A stretch of DNA of 64,000 nucleotides from Acidimicrobiaceae bacterium (lineage in GTDB: Bacteria > Actinomycetota > Acidimicrobiia > Acidimicrobiales > Ilumatobacteraceae), in contig JACJWG010000011.1 in NCBI GenBank assembly GCA_020637235.1, positions 100,753 through 164,752 of the forward strand, in the 5' to 3' direction. The translations under genes were made by a program, and so were the position numbers. Shown here in pieces: positions 47,648 to 56,010 of the stretch; the first letter of the stretch is position 1; every line of letters starts with the position of its first letter. The notes beneath the pieces were generated by a model, which was given only the letters and a program-made list of their open reading frames with translations, was not told where the DNA came from and searched no databases.

Positions 47648-48799
47648 GTGGTCGGCTTCGCTCGGTTCACCGTCACCGCCGACGACACCACGGGTGCGCT
47701 CGAGACGGCGGCCGCATGTGCCGACCTCGGCCTGCGGGCCACCGTGTCCGGCGCAGGCGCCGGGGTGGCGTCCGGGGCCGTCGGGTCGACCGACGGGTCG
47801 ACCGACGGTGTCCGCGCCGACGTGACGGTGATCGACCTGCGCAGCCGGCACCTCGAGCCACTCCACGCCCGGGCGAGGCTGGCGGCGTTCGTGCGGCGCC
47901 GCGCCGCGCTCGACGTCCACAAGATCGACTCCACGCTGCGCGGCAACTGGGCGGCCGAGGTCGGGGCGCTCGTCGACGCCGGCCGCCGCGTGGTGATGGT
48001 GCCGGCGTTCCCCGCCGCCGGCCGCACCTGCGTCGGCGGTGTGGTGCGGGTGGACGGCGAACCCGTGCATCTCGGCGCGTTCGGCCACGACCCGCGCTCG
48101 CCCGTCACGACGTCGCGACCCGCCGACTCGCTCGCGGGCGCGGTGGAGGCCGCCGACGCCGGCGCCACCGCAGCAGCGCTCGACGCCGGAGCGACGATCG
48201 TGGTCGCCGATGCCGCCGACGACCGTGCGCTCGAGGCCCACGTGCGCGCCGTACACGACCGTGACGACCGCGACGAGGTGGTGCTGGTCGGCCCCGCTGC
48301 GGTGGCGACCGCGCTGGCACGGCGCCGACTCGGTGCGTCCGCGCTCACGACCCGAGGTGCGTCCCACATCGTGACCCGTTCGTCCCCGTCGGCCGTTCCG
48401 CCCGGCCGGGTGCTCGTGGTGTCGGCGAGTCGTCATCCGTCGGCGCTCGAACAGCTGGTTCGCGTCCGTGGGCGTGGCATCCCCGTGGTGCAGCCGCCGC
48501 CCGAGGCGCGCCCGGCGGACGCCGACGCCGTGCTGGCGGCGCTGGCCGACGAGGCACGTCGGCAGCTCGCCGCCGACGACGGCATCGGCACGCTGGTGGT
48601 GGTGGGCGGCGACACGGCGGCGGCGGTGCTGGGCGACACCACGATCGACGTGGTGGGCACGGTCGGCGTCGGCGTGGCGGCAGGTGTGGTGCACCTGATG
48701 GGCCGGCGCCTTCGTCTGATCACCAAACCCGGAGGGTTCGGCTCGGCCGATACGTTGGTCGACGTGCTCGACGCGCTCGACGACCGGTGGCCCACATGA
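47648..48799 (+). CDS. Four-carbon acid sugar kinase family protein (DUF1537)
   Basis: 383 residues. TADDTTGALETA at the start, KIDSTLRGN and MVPAFPAAGRT are the substrate-binding motifs of the OtnK/DtnK kinases; the C-terminal nucleotide domain has GGDTAAAVL and TKPGGFGS. It phosphorylates a four-carbon sugar acid. A GSTDGSTDG loop from a duplicated 12-base unit is inserted near residue 41. GTG 47648 was chosen from the promoter position. Overlaps the following PdxA2-like gene as ATGA: kinase and dehydrogenase of one pathway. Confidence 0.9.
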   Translation: MVGFARFTVTADDTTGALETAAACADLGLRATVSGAGAGVASGAVGSTDGSTDGVRADVTVIDLRSRHLEPLHARARLAAFVRRRAALDVHKIDSTLRGNWAAEVGALVDAGRRVVMVPAFPAAGRTCVGGVVRVDGEPVHLGAFGHDPRSPVTTSRPADSLAGAVEAADAGATAAALDAGATIVVADAADDRALEAHVRAVHDRDDRDEVVLVGPAAVATALARRRLGASALTTRGASHIVTRSSPSAVPPGRVLVVSASRHPSALEQLVRVRGRGIPVVQPPPEARPADADAVLAALADEARRQLAADDGIGTLVVVGGDTAAAVLGDTTIDVVGTVGVGVAAGVVHLMGRRLRLITKPGGFGSADTLVDVLDALDDRWPT

Positions 48800-49803
48800 C
48801 CGACCGCGCCGGGGCCGCCGTGCCACTCGCGATCACCATGGGCGACGCGTCCGGGGTCGGCCCCGAGATCGTGCTCCGCCACCACCTCGACCACGGTCTC
48901 GGCGACGCCGTCGTGTTCGGCGACCTCGCGATCCTCCGACACGGCGTCGGGCTGCTCGGACTCCCGCTCGATCCCGACCGCGACATCGTCGCCGTCGCCG
49001 ACCCGTCGGCTCGCGGTGAGGCGGTCGACGGTCGGCTCCGCGTGATCGACCTCGGGCTGCTCGACGCCGACGCACACCGCCCCGGCGAGCTCGACGCCGC
49101 AGCGGGCGCCGCGGCGCGGGCGTACGTGGTGGCGGCCACCCGAGCCGCGCTCGCCGGCCAGGTGGCTGCGGTGGTGACGCTGCCGATGAACAAGGAGGCG
49201 ACGCAGCTGAGCGACCCCACCTTCGTCGGTCACACGGAGCTGATCGCCGCTGCATGTGGCGTGAGCCGGTACTCGATGATGCTCACCGCCGGCGATCTCG
49301 CGGTCACCCACGTGAGCACCCACGTGTCGCTGCGCGAGGCGATCGAGCGGGTCACCGAATCACGAGTGCTCGACGTCATCGAGCTCACCCACCACACCCT
49401 GCGCCGGTTCCTGCCGGCACCGCGGGTGGCCGTGTGCGGCCTCAACCCGCACGCCGGCGAGCACGGTCTGTTCGGCGACGAGGACCTGCGCCACATCGTG
49501 CCCGCGATCGCCGCCGCGCGGGCCGCCGGCATCGACGCCACCGGGCCCCATCCCGCCGACACCGTGTTCCACCAGGCGGTGCACCGCCGACGGTACGACG
49601 CGATCGTGTGCATGTACCACGACCAGGGGCACACGCCGATGAAGCTGCTCGCGTTCGAGACCGGCGTCAACGTCACGATCGGTCTACCGATCGTGCGCAC
49701 CTCGGTCGATCACGGCACCGCGTTCGACATCGCCTGGCGCGGTGAGGCGTTCACCCGCTCGCTGCAGCACGCGATCGACTGGGCACGCCGACTCAGCGGT
49801 TGA
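48796..49803 (+). CDS. pdxA2: PdxA family dehydrogenase (PdxA2-type, acid-sugar catabolism)
   Basis: 335 residues. ITMGDASGVGPEI at the start, LPMNKEA, VGHTELIA (metal His), LNPHAGEHG, and MYHDQGHTPMK (metal His residues) are PdxA family motifs. The vitamin B6 enzyme PdxA oxidises 4-hydroxythreonine phosphate. The paralogue beside a DUF1537 kinase oxidises a phosphorylated four-carbon acid to a dihydroxyacetone-phosphate precursor. The coupled start (ATGA with the kinase) favours the latter. No aldolase or sugar-acid dehydrogenase is adjacent. Confidence 0.92.
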   Translation: MTDRAGAAVPLAITMGDASGVGPEIVLRHHLDHGLGDAVVFGDLAILRHGVGLLGLPLDPDRDIVAVADPSARGEAVDGRLRVIDLGLLDADAHRPGELDAAAGAAARAYVVAATRAALAGQVAAVVTLPMNKEATQLSDPTFVGHTELIAAACGVSRYSMMLTAGDLAVTHVSTHVSLREAIERVTESRVLDVIELTHHTLRRFLPAPRVAVCGLNPHAGEHGLFGDEDLRHIVPAIAAARAAGIDATGPHPADTVFHQAVHRRRYDAIVCMYHDQGHTPMKLLAFETGVNVTIGLPIVRTSVDHGTAFDIAWRGEAFTRSLQHAIDWARRLSG

Positions 49804-51034
49804 CCTCGACCGGTTGCTCGGCGGCTCGGTTGCGCCGTTCGAGCCGAGCCTCGGGCAGCAACACCATCGACGACACCACGATCAGGGCGGCGGCGATCCA
49901 CGCCACGGTCTCGAGGTCGAATCGCTCGATCACCAGGAAGCCGAGCATCGGGGCGCTCACGGCGCGGACGCCGGTGAAGAAGGTGTGCAGGCCCATGTAG
50001 TCGGCCACCCGCCCCGGCGGGGCGAACTTGGTGACCCAGAGGCTCCACATCAGGTCGCCGCCCGCGCTGCCGACCCCGAACGCGATCGCACCGAGGAACA
50101 GGCCGAGGTCGGACGAACCGGAGAAGAACGCGGCGACGTAGAGCGCGAACAACAGGTTCACCATGATCCGGGCCGAGAAGAACGACAGCCGGTCGAACAG
50201 CGACCCGAACAGCGGCATGCACGCGAGCCGCACGATCGAGGGCACCGTCACCGTGAGCAGCGTGATCTGCGCCGCGTCGGCGGCGATGCCGTACCGCGGG
50301 CTCGCCAGGTACTCGACGCGCAGCGGCAGCAGCATCAGGTTGCCGAACCCCATGAGCATCCAGGCGATCAGTGTGAGTCGCAGCTGCCGGTCCTCGCCGA
50401 GCAGATGGAAGTGGGGGAGCGCCCGTGAGCCGCCGTCCACCGGTGCGAGCGGCTCGGACGGGATGTTCGCCTGCGCGACGCCCACCAGGGCGAGCGCCAC
50501 GGCGGCGAGCACGAGCAGCTGCCACCAGCGATCGGGGTGGTGCTTCAGCAACTGGCCCATCCACAGACCGGCCAGCGCGCCGACGGCGACACGTACGGCC
50601 ATGCCCCGGCCCACCCGCCGACCGCGGTCGAGCGCGGCGAAGTTGCGTTCGTAGGTGGCCGTCGTGAGCGGGATCGGTGCGCTGATCGCGGCGATGCCGA
50701 CGATCGAACCGACCACGAGCAGTGCGAGCGCGCCGGTGGCACCGACCGCCAACCCGATCGCGCCGACCGCGCTGATCGCGGCGGCGACCACCATGATCGG
50801 CCGCCCGGTCGTGCGTGCGCGTGCGGTGACGACCGGCGAGAGCAGGAGTCCCACGCCGCTCGCGGCAGCGATCGAGCCCTTCACCCAGCCGGGCGCGTCG
50901 AAGCGGGTGATCGCGATCGTCAGCACGATCGTCGACTCCACCGGCACCAACACCCCGGCCGGGACGGCGCGGAGCACGTCGACGATCTGGGTCCGCCGGA
51001 CGACCCGGGGGTCGTCGCTCGGTCGGCCGAGCAT
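49793..51034 (-). CDS. MFS-type transporter
   Basis: 413 residues with about 12 hydrophobic helices; LLPLRVEYLASPRYGI and MWSLWVTKFAPPGRVADYMG are typical loop regions of MFS drug or metabolite exporters. The frame is open far upstream, but ATG 51034 overlaps the stop of the next upstream gene (TGATG), so the two are translationally coupled. Its end overlaps the convergent pdxA2 end by 11 bases. Substrate unknown; the link with a lysine acetyltransferase is curious. Confidence 0.85.
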   Translation of the reverse strand: MLGRPSDDPRVVRRTQIVDVLRAVPAGVLVPVESTIVLTIAITRFDAPGWVKGSIAAASGVGLLLSPVVTARARTTGRPIMVVAAAISAVGAIGLAVGATGALALLVVGSIVGIAAISAPIPLTTATYERNFAALDRGRRVGRGMAVRVAVGALAGLWMGQLLKHHPDRWWQLLVLAAVALALVGVAQANIPSEPLAPVDGGSRALPHFHLLGEDRQLRLTLIAWMLMGFGNLMLLPLRVEYLASPRYGIAADAAQITLLTVTVPSIVRLACMPLFGSLFDRLSFFSARIMVNLLFALYVAAFFSGSSDLGLFLGAIAFGVGSAGGDLMWSLWVTKFAPPGRVADYMGLHTFFTGVRAVSAPMLGFLVIERFDLETVAWIAAALIVVSSMVLLPEARLERRNRAAEQPVEVNR

Positions 51035-53748
51035 CAGACGAGTCGCCGGAGCGCGGCTTCGGCGGGTGCTGCCGCCGTGAGCACCACGTGCGCGTCGACC
51101 ACCCAACACCCGCCACGGCTGACGATCGCCGGGTTGATGTCGAGCTCGAGGACGGCAGGGTGTTGATCGACGAGGTGGGACACGCGGGTGATCGTGTCGA
51201 CGAGCGCATCGATCGGCAAGCCGGCGCCGGCGAGCGCATGACCGAGTCGGGACGACTGCACCAGGTTCGCAGCCGCAGCGGCCGACACGGGCGCGAGCCG
51301 GCTCTCCTCGTCGCCGATCGCGTCGGCCATGATGCCGCCGAGGCCGACCGTGATCACCGGCCCGAGGCGTTCGTCGGTGGTGCAGCGGATGCGCACGTCC
51401 ACCCCCGGCGGCACCATCTGCTGCACGGTGATGCACGCGGCGTCGGCACCGAGACTGGCCCGCATGACCACGGCGGCGTCCCGCACCGCATCGGCATCCG
51501 CGAGGTCGAGGGCGATGCCCGCCTCGGCGGACCGACCTGCGCGGCGGTGCTCGGCCTTGATGCTGACCGGATATCCGACGCGTGACGCGACGGCGGCGAC
51601 GTCGTCGACGGACACGGCGTCGGTGAGTTCGGCGCGCGCCACCTTCACGCCGTACGCCGTGAGCACCGCCTCGACGTCGGCGATACCGGCCGTCACCGTC
51701 GATGCCGTCGAGGCGTCGACGCCCTCGAGCGCGTGCATCACTGCGTCGGTGGCCGCGTCGAGGTCGACGTGGTCGAGTTCGGCCACCGACGACGCACCTT
51801 CGGTGTCGAGCCAGCGGCGATAGCGCACCAGATGACCGAGCACGGCAGCGGCGGGCTCGGGGAACGAGAACGAGGGCACGCGCGACCCGTGGCACACCGG
51901 GCCGTCGTGGCGGCCGAGCATCACGGCCACGACCGGCTTCTCGGTACCCGCTGCGGCTGCGGCGATCACCTCGTCCGGCACCTGCGCCGACATGATCGGC
52001 GGCGCGTACATCACCAGCACGGCGTCGTTGGCGGGGTCGGCGAGCGCGTCGGCGAGCGCCGGACCGTAGTCGTCGATCGTCGATCGCCAGTCGAGCGGGC
52101 GGGGGGCGGGCACCACCTCCAGGCCGGCGTCGACCAGCGCCGCTGCGGCGAGCACGCCGGGACTGCGCGAGTTGGTGAGCACGGCGACTCGCGGACCGGA
52201 GGGCACCGGCTGGCACGCGAGCACACGGGCGGTGTCGAGCATCGCTCGTACCGTCGGCACCTCGATCACGCCGGCCTGCTGGTAGAGGGCCTCGCTCGCG
52301 ATGCCGAGTGCTGCGGCACCGGTTCGCACGGCGACGATCGGCCGAGTGCGCGACACACGCCGGGCGATGCGGGCGAATTTGCGCGGGTTGCCGAAGCTCT
52401 CGGTGTAGATCGCGATCACGCTCGTGCGTTCGTCGTCCTCCCAGAACTGCAGGAGGTCGTTGCCCGACACGTCGCTCTTGTCGCCGAGCGACACGAACCA
52501 CGAGATGCCCATCGACATCTGCGTCGCGAGTTGCAGCAGCGATGCGCCGAGCGACCCGGACTGCAACGAGATCGCCACACCGCCGGCGGGCAGCCCGACG
52601 GGGACGAGCGCCGCCTGGACGCCGACCGACGGCGCTTCCGTGGTGGCCTCCGTGGTGGCGTTCGACGGGGCCGCGGACTCGGTGGCGGCGGGCTCGGCGG
52701 TGGTCGTCGGGGTGACCGCCGGCTCGGACGACGTCGCACCGTCGAGTGCCACCCGTCCGGTCGCGACCCCCATGCTCGCCGGCCCGATGATCCGCATGCC
52801 GTAGCGGCGGGCTTTGGCGACGATCGCCGCCATGTCGACGTCGGTGCCGTCGACGGCGGTGAGCACCACCGCACCACGCACCCGCTTCTCGATGCACTGG
52901 TCGATCACGGTGGCGAGCGCCGAGGCAGGGACCGCGACGACGGCGAGCCACACGTCGTGGTCGATGTCGAGCACCGTCGGATACGCCCGCGTGCCGCCGA
53001 CGGTGTCACGCCGCGAGTTCACCGCGAAGATCGGCTGCACACCGCCGCTCGCCACGCTGCGCCACACCTCGTTGCCGATCGAGCCCGGTTCGTCGCTGGC
53101 GCCGATCACCGCCACCGACCGCGGCAGCAGCAACCGAGCGATCGAGCGGCTGTCGGCTCGCCGCTCCCGTCCTTCGACCGAGTCGACGAACTGTTCGGTG
53201 TCGGTGAGCGGGAACTCGAGTTCGATCACGCCGCTGTCGAAGTGGCGCTGCACCGGCCAGCCGGCGCGCGAGAACACCACGAGCATCGGTCGGTTGTCGG
53301 CGAGCACGTCGGCGGTGAAGCGGTTGATCCCGTTCGACCGGGCGATCGCGGCCAGGTGTTCGAGCATCAGCGTCGCGATGCCCTTGCCGCGATGCACGTC
53401 GTCCACCATGAACGCGACGTCGGCGTCGCTGCGCCCCGGCCACTTCTCGTAGCTCGCCCACGCGGCGAACTCGCCGTGGATCTCGAGCACCAGCGCGACG
53501 CGACCCACGAAGTCGACCTGGGTGAAGTGGGCGAGCTCGGCGTCGGTGAGCGAGGGCTTCGGCGAGAAGAACCGTCGGTAGAGGTTCTCCCGGGGTTGCC
53601 GCTCGTGGAACGCCAGCAGCGCCGGGGCGTCGGCAGCGGTCATCGGCCGCAGGTATCCGGTCTCCCCGTCGGCGAGGACGACGCTCGTCGCCCAGTCGTC
53701 GGGAGTGCGCTCGTCGCGTGTACGCACCACGCAGCGAGCTTGCCACAT
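51034..53748 (-). CDS. Pat-type protein lysine acetyltransferase: N-terminal GNAT fused to an NDP-forming acyl-CoA synthetase-like region
   Basis: 904 residues. Residues about 25-190 are a GNAT domain (acetyl-CoA loop VDDVHRGKGIATLMLEHL). From about 205 come a CoA-binding domain (SVAVIGASDEPGSIGNEV), succinyl-CoA-synthetase-like domains, and a C-terminal ATP-grasp (from about 690). Domain order matches Streptomyces PatA rather than Salmonella Pat. The segment that normally holds the phosphorylated His (ASHTGALAGSD type) is missing before YQQAGVIEV, so the ligase part is probably regulatory and the protein acetylates other enzymes, such as acyl-CoA synthetases. A 35-residue Thr/Ala/Pro/Glu linker (about 338-375) interrupts the CoA-binding region. 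The start could also be a GTG six codons later. Confidence 0.87.
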   Translation of the reverse strand: MWQARCVVRTRDERTPDDWATSVVLADGETGYLRPMTAADAPALLAFHERQPRENLYRRFFSPKPSLTDAELAHFTQVDFVGRVALVLEIHGEFAAWASYEKWPGRSDADVAFMVDDVHRGKGIATLMLEHLAAIARSNGINRFTADVLADNRPMLVVFSRAGWPVQRHFDSGVIELEFPLTDTEQFVDSVEGRERRADSRSIARLLLPRSVAVIGASDEPGSIGNEVWRSVASGGVQPIFAVNSRRDTVGGTRAYPTVLDIDHDVWLAVVAVPASALATVIDQCIEKRVRGAVVLTAVDGTDVDMAAIVAKARRYGMRIIGPASMGVATGRVALDGATSSEPAVTPTTTAEPAATESAAPSNATTEATTEAPSVGVQAALVPVGLPAGGVAISLQSGSLGASLLQLATQMSMGISWFVSLGDKSDVSGNDLLQFWEDDERTSVIAIYTESFGNPRKFARIARRVSRTRPIVAVRTGAAALGIASEALYQQAGVIEVPTVRAMLDTARVLACQPVPSGPRVAVLTNSRSPGVLAAAALVDAGLEVVPAPRPLDWRSTIDDYGPALADALADPANDAVLVMYAPPIMSAQVPDEVIAAAAAGTEKPVVAVMLGRHDGPVCHGSRVPSFSFPEPAAAVLGHLVRYRRWLDTEGASSVAELDHVDLDAATDAVMHALEGVDASTASTVTAGIADVEAVLTAYGVKVARAELTDAVSVDDVAAVASRVGYPVSIKAEHRRAGRSAEAGIALDLADADAVRDAAVVMRASLGADAACITVQQMVPPGVDVRIRCTTDERLGPVITVGLGGIMADAIGDEESRLAPVSAAAAANLVQSSRLGHALAGAGLPIDALVDTITRVSHLVDQHPAVLELDINPAIVSRGGCWVVDAHVVLTAAAPAEAALRRLV

Positions 53749-53821
53749 GCGGGTACCGAGCCCGTGCCGACGATGACCTTCGGCCCTGTCGCTGCGGTCA
53801 CAGCGCGGGCAGGTTGTTCAC

Positions 53822-55222
53822 ATGGTCACGACCACGCCGAGGTCTCCCCGTACCTACCTGAGCCAGAACGACGCGATCATGTGGACGGTCGAGTCGGATC
53901 CGTTGCTGCGGTCGACGATCGTCGGGGTGGTGGTGCTCGACGGTGTGCCCGAATGGCGTCGTGTGGTGGCCCGCATGGAGCACGTCGTGAAGATGGTGCC
54001 CGAGTTGCGCGAGAAGGTCGTGCCGGTCCCGCTGCACCCCACCACGTGGCGGTGGGAGCCCGACCCCGAGTTCGATCTGCAGTACCACCTCCGCCGCGCC
54101 GCGGTCCCGTCGCCGGGCACGCTGCGCGAGGTGCTCGATCTCGCCCACGCACAGGCCAGCGGGGGATTCGATCGCACCCGCCCGTTGTGGGAGTTCACGC
54201 TCTACGAGGGGCTCGCCGACGGGAGTTCGGCGTTCGTGATGAAGGCCCATCACGTCGTCACCGACGGCATCGGTGCGGTGCAGCTGGCGATCCATCTGTT
54301 CGACCTGGAGGGTGTGCCGGCGCAACCCGTACGGCCGGGCGCCGACGACGAGGTGGCGGGTGCGCCCGCAGTCCGCGGTGTGGTGGAGCAGGTGCGCGAG
54401 GTGATCGCCCACGACGTCGACGGGATGGTCGGCTTCGCCCGCAGAGCCGTGCCGTCGGTGGTGCCGTCGCTGTTCCGAGCGCTGCGCGACCCGGTGCACG
54501 CCGTGGTCGAGACCATGCGGATGGCCGAATCGATCGGTCGTACCGTCGCGCCGGTGATGCACACCCTGTCGCCGTTGATGGTCGATCGCCATCGCGAGGG
54601 TCGCTTCGAGACGATCGAGGTGGGTCTCGACGACCTCCGCCGTGCGGCCGGAGTCGCCGGCGGCACGCTGAACGACGGGTTCCTCGCCGGCATCACCGGT
54701 GGTCTGCGTCGCTACCACGAGGCCTTCGGTGCCGAGGTCGAGGACCTGCGGATCGCGATGCCGGTGAGCCTGCGCACCTCGGCCGACGATCCCGGTGGCA
54801 ACCACGTCACGGTGATGAGGTTCCTGGTGCCCGTCGGCGTGGAGGACCCCGACGAGCGCATCCGCCGCCTGCACGACATCGGCCGCCGCATCCGGGCCGA
54901 GAAGTCGCTCGCCCACACCGAGGCGATCGCCGGCGTGCTCAACCTCATGCCCACCGGGGTGCTCGGTTCGATGCTGCGCCACGTCGACTTCCTCGCGAGC
55001 AACGTGCCCGGCATCCCGGTCCCGATCTCGCTGGAGGGGCACCGGGTGCAGCGCTACATCCCGTTCGGTCCGTGCGCGGGCTCGTCGATGAACATCACGC
55101 TGATGAGCTACGACGGCATCTGCTGCATCGGCGTGCACCTCGACACGGCGGCCGTCACCGACCCCGAGCTGTTCGTGCGGTGCCTGCGCGAGGGTTTCGA
55201 CGAGGTGCTCGCGCTCGGCTGA
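53822..55222 (+). CDS. Wax ester synthase/diacylglycerol acyltransferase (WS/DGAT)
   Basis: 466 residues. The active-site HHVVTDG (143-149) is the HHxxxDG motif, and NLMPTGVLG with SNVPGIPVP are the later conserved blocks. Joins fatty acyl-CoA to an alcohol or diacylglycerol to make storage lipid at the membrane. Length is normal. Divergent from the Pat-type gene with 73 bases between, so both may respond to acyl-CoA supply (inference). Confidence 0.94.
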   Translation: MVTTTPRSPRTYLSQNDAIMWTVESDPLLRSTIVGVVVLDGVPEWRRVVARMEHVVKMVPELREKVVPVPLHPTTWRWEPDPEFDLQYHLRRAAVPSPGTLREVLDLAHAQASGGFDRTRPLWEFTLYEGLADGSSAFVMKAHHVVTDGIGAVQLAIHLFDLEGVPAQPVRPGADDEVAGAPAVRGVVEQVREVIAHDVDGMVGFARRAVPSVVPSLFRALRDPVHAVVETMRMAESIGRTVAPVMHTLSPLMVDRHREGRFETIEVGLDDLRRAAGVAGGTLNDGFLAGITGGLRRYHEAFGAEVEDLRIAMPVSLRTSADDPGGNHVTVMRFLVPVGVEDPDERIRRLHDIGRRIRAEKSLAHTEAIAGVLNLMPTGVLGSMLRHVDFLASNVPGIPVPISLEGHRVQRYIPFGPCAGSSMNITLMSYDGICCIGVHLDTAAVTDPELFVRCLREGFDEVLALG

Positions 55223-55244
55223 TCGACGCGCCGCGGCGCGCGCG

Positions 55245-55250
55245 TATCGT
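55245..55250 (+). promoter_or_regulatory. Leaderless -10 element of the SCO6745-type gene
   Basis: TATCGT, 8 bases before ATG 55259. Confidence 0.5.
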
Positions 55251-55258
55251 CGGCGACC

Positions 55259-55993
55259 ATGACGCTCGACGAGTTGATCGCCGCTTCCGGTCCGCTGCTC
55301 CGTGACCACGGCTGGGCCTTCTACTTCACCCCGGAGACGCGGGCCCGTGGCGCCGAACTCGGCCTCGACCCGATGCAGTTCTACGTGCTCGGGCGAGGCG
55401 GCGTGCTCGGCGACGTCGACGCCTCGGTCGTGGCGTCGGCGTTCGGCTACTTCAAGCCGGCGCTCATCGCCGGCGTGTGGAACGCTGCCCGCGAGAAGGT
55501 GTCGCCGCGCGACGCCGGCCGTGAGTTCATGGCGTGCTGCGCAGCGCACGGCCGAGCGAAGCTGGGCGCCGTGGATGGACTCGCCGAGTTCGTCGCTGCC
55601 GCGGAGAAGGTGAACGCCGCCGCCGATCCGGACGCCCTGGCGCTGTACGCCGCGACGGCTGCCGAGCCGCTCGCCGACGACCTGCCGGCGCGTGCGATGC
55701 AACTCGTGACCGTGTTGCGCGAACACCGTGGCAGCGCCCATCTCGTCGCGGTGCGTGCCGTCGGGCTCGACTCGCGGACGGCGCATCACGCGAAGCGCCC
55801 CGACGACGCGAAGATGTTCGGGTGGGCGCCCGACGAGGCGCCGGTGGTGGACGACCTCGTGCAGGCGAAGATGGCCGAGGCCGAGACGCTCACCGACCGC
55901 ATCGTCGCACCGGCGTTCGCGGTGCTCGACGAGGCCGAACGCGACGCCTTCGTCCACGGCCTCGAGCGCCTCGCCGCCGCACTCGCGGCCTGA
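55259..55993 (+). CDS. SCO6745 family protein
   Basis: 244 residues, almost wholly helical and without a signal peptide. The N-terminal YFTPETRARGAELGLDP, the GRGGVLGD patch and FGYFKPALIAGVWNAAR are characteristic of the actinobacterial SCO6745 family, whose function is unknown. C-terminal HAKRPDDAKMFGWAPDEAP may be a ligand-binding loop. Stands alone downstream of the wax-ester synthase. Confidence 0.85.
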   Translation: MTLDELIAASGPLLRDHGWAFYFTPETRARGAELGLDPMQFYVLGRGGVLGDVDASVVASAFGYFKPALIAGVWNAAREKVSPRDAGREFMACCAAHGRAKLGAVDGLAEFVAAAEKVNAAADPDALALYAATAAEPLADDLPARAMQLVTVLREHRGSAHLVAVRAVGLDSRTAHHAKRPDDAKMFGWAPDEAPVVDDLVQAKMAEAETLTDRIVAPAFAVLDEAERDAFVHGLERLAAALAA

Positions 55994-56010
55994 GGTCGCC
56001 CGGCGCTCGG

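Noticed and set aside
49793..52951. A 1052-residue minus-strand frame that would extend the MFS transporter upstream
   Set aside because: The extension overlaps the Pat-type coding sequence in another frame; ATG 51034 with the TGATG overlap is the clear start.
51733..55305. A 1190-residue plus-strand frame spanning the Pat-type gene and the wax-ester synthase
   Set aside because: Composed of shadows of two genes on different strands; low-complexity, no start context.
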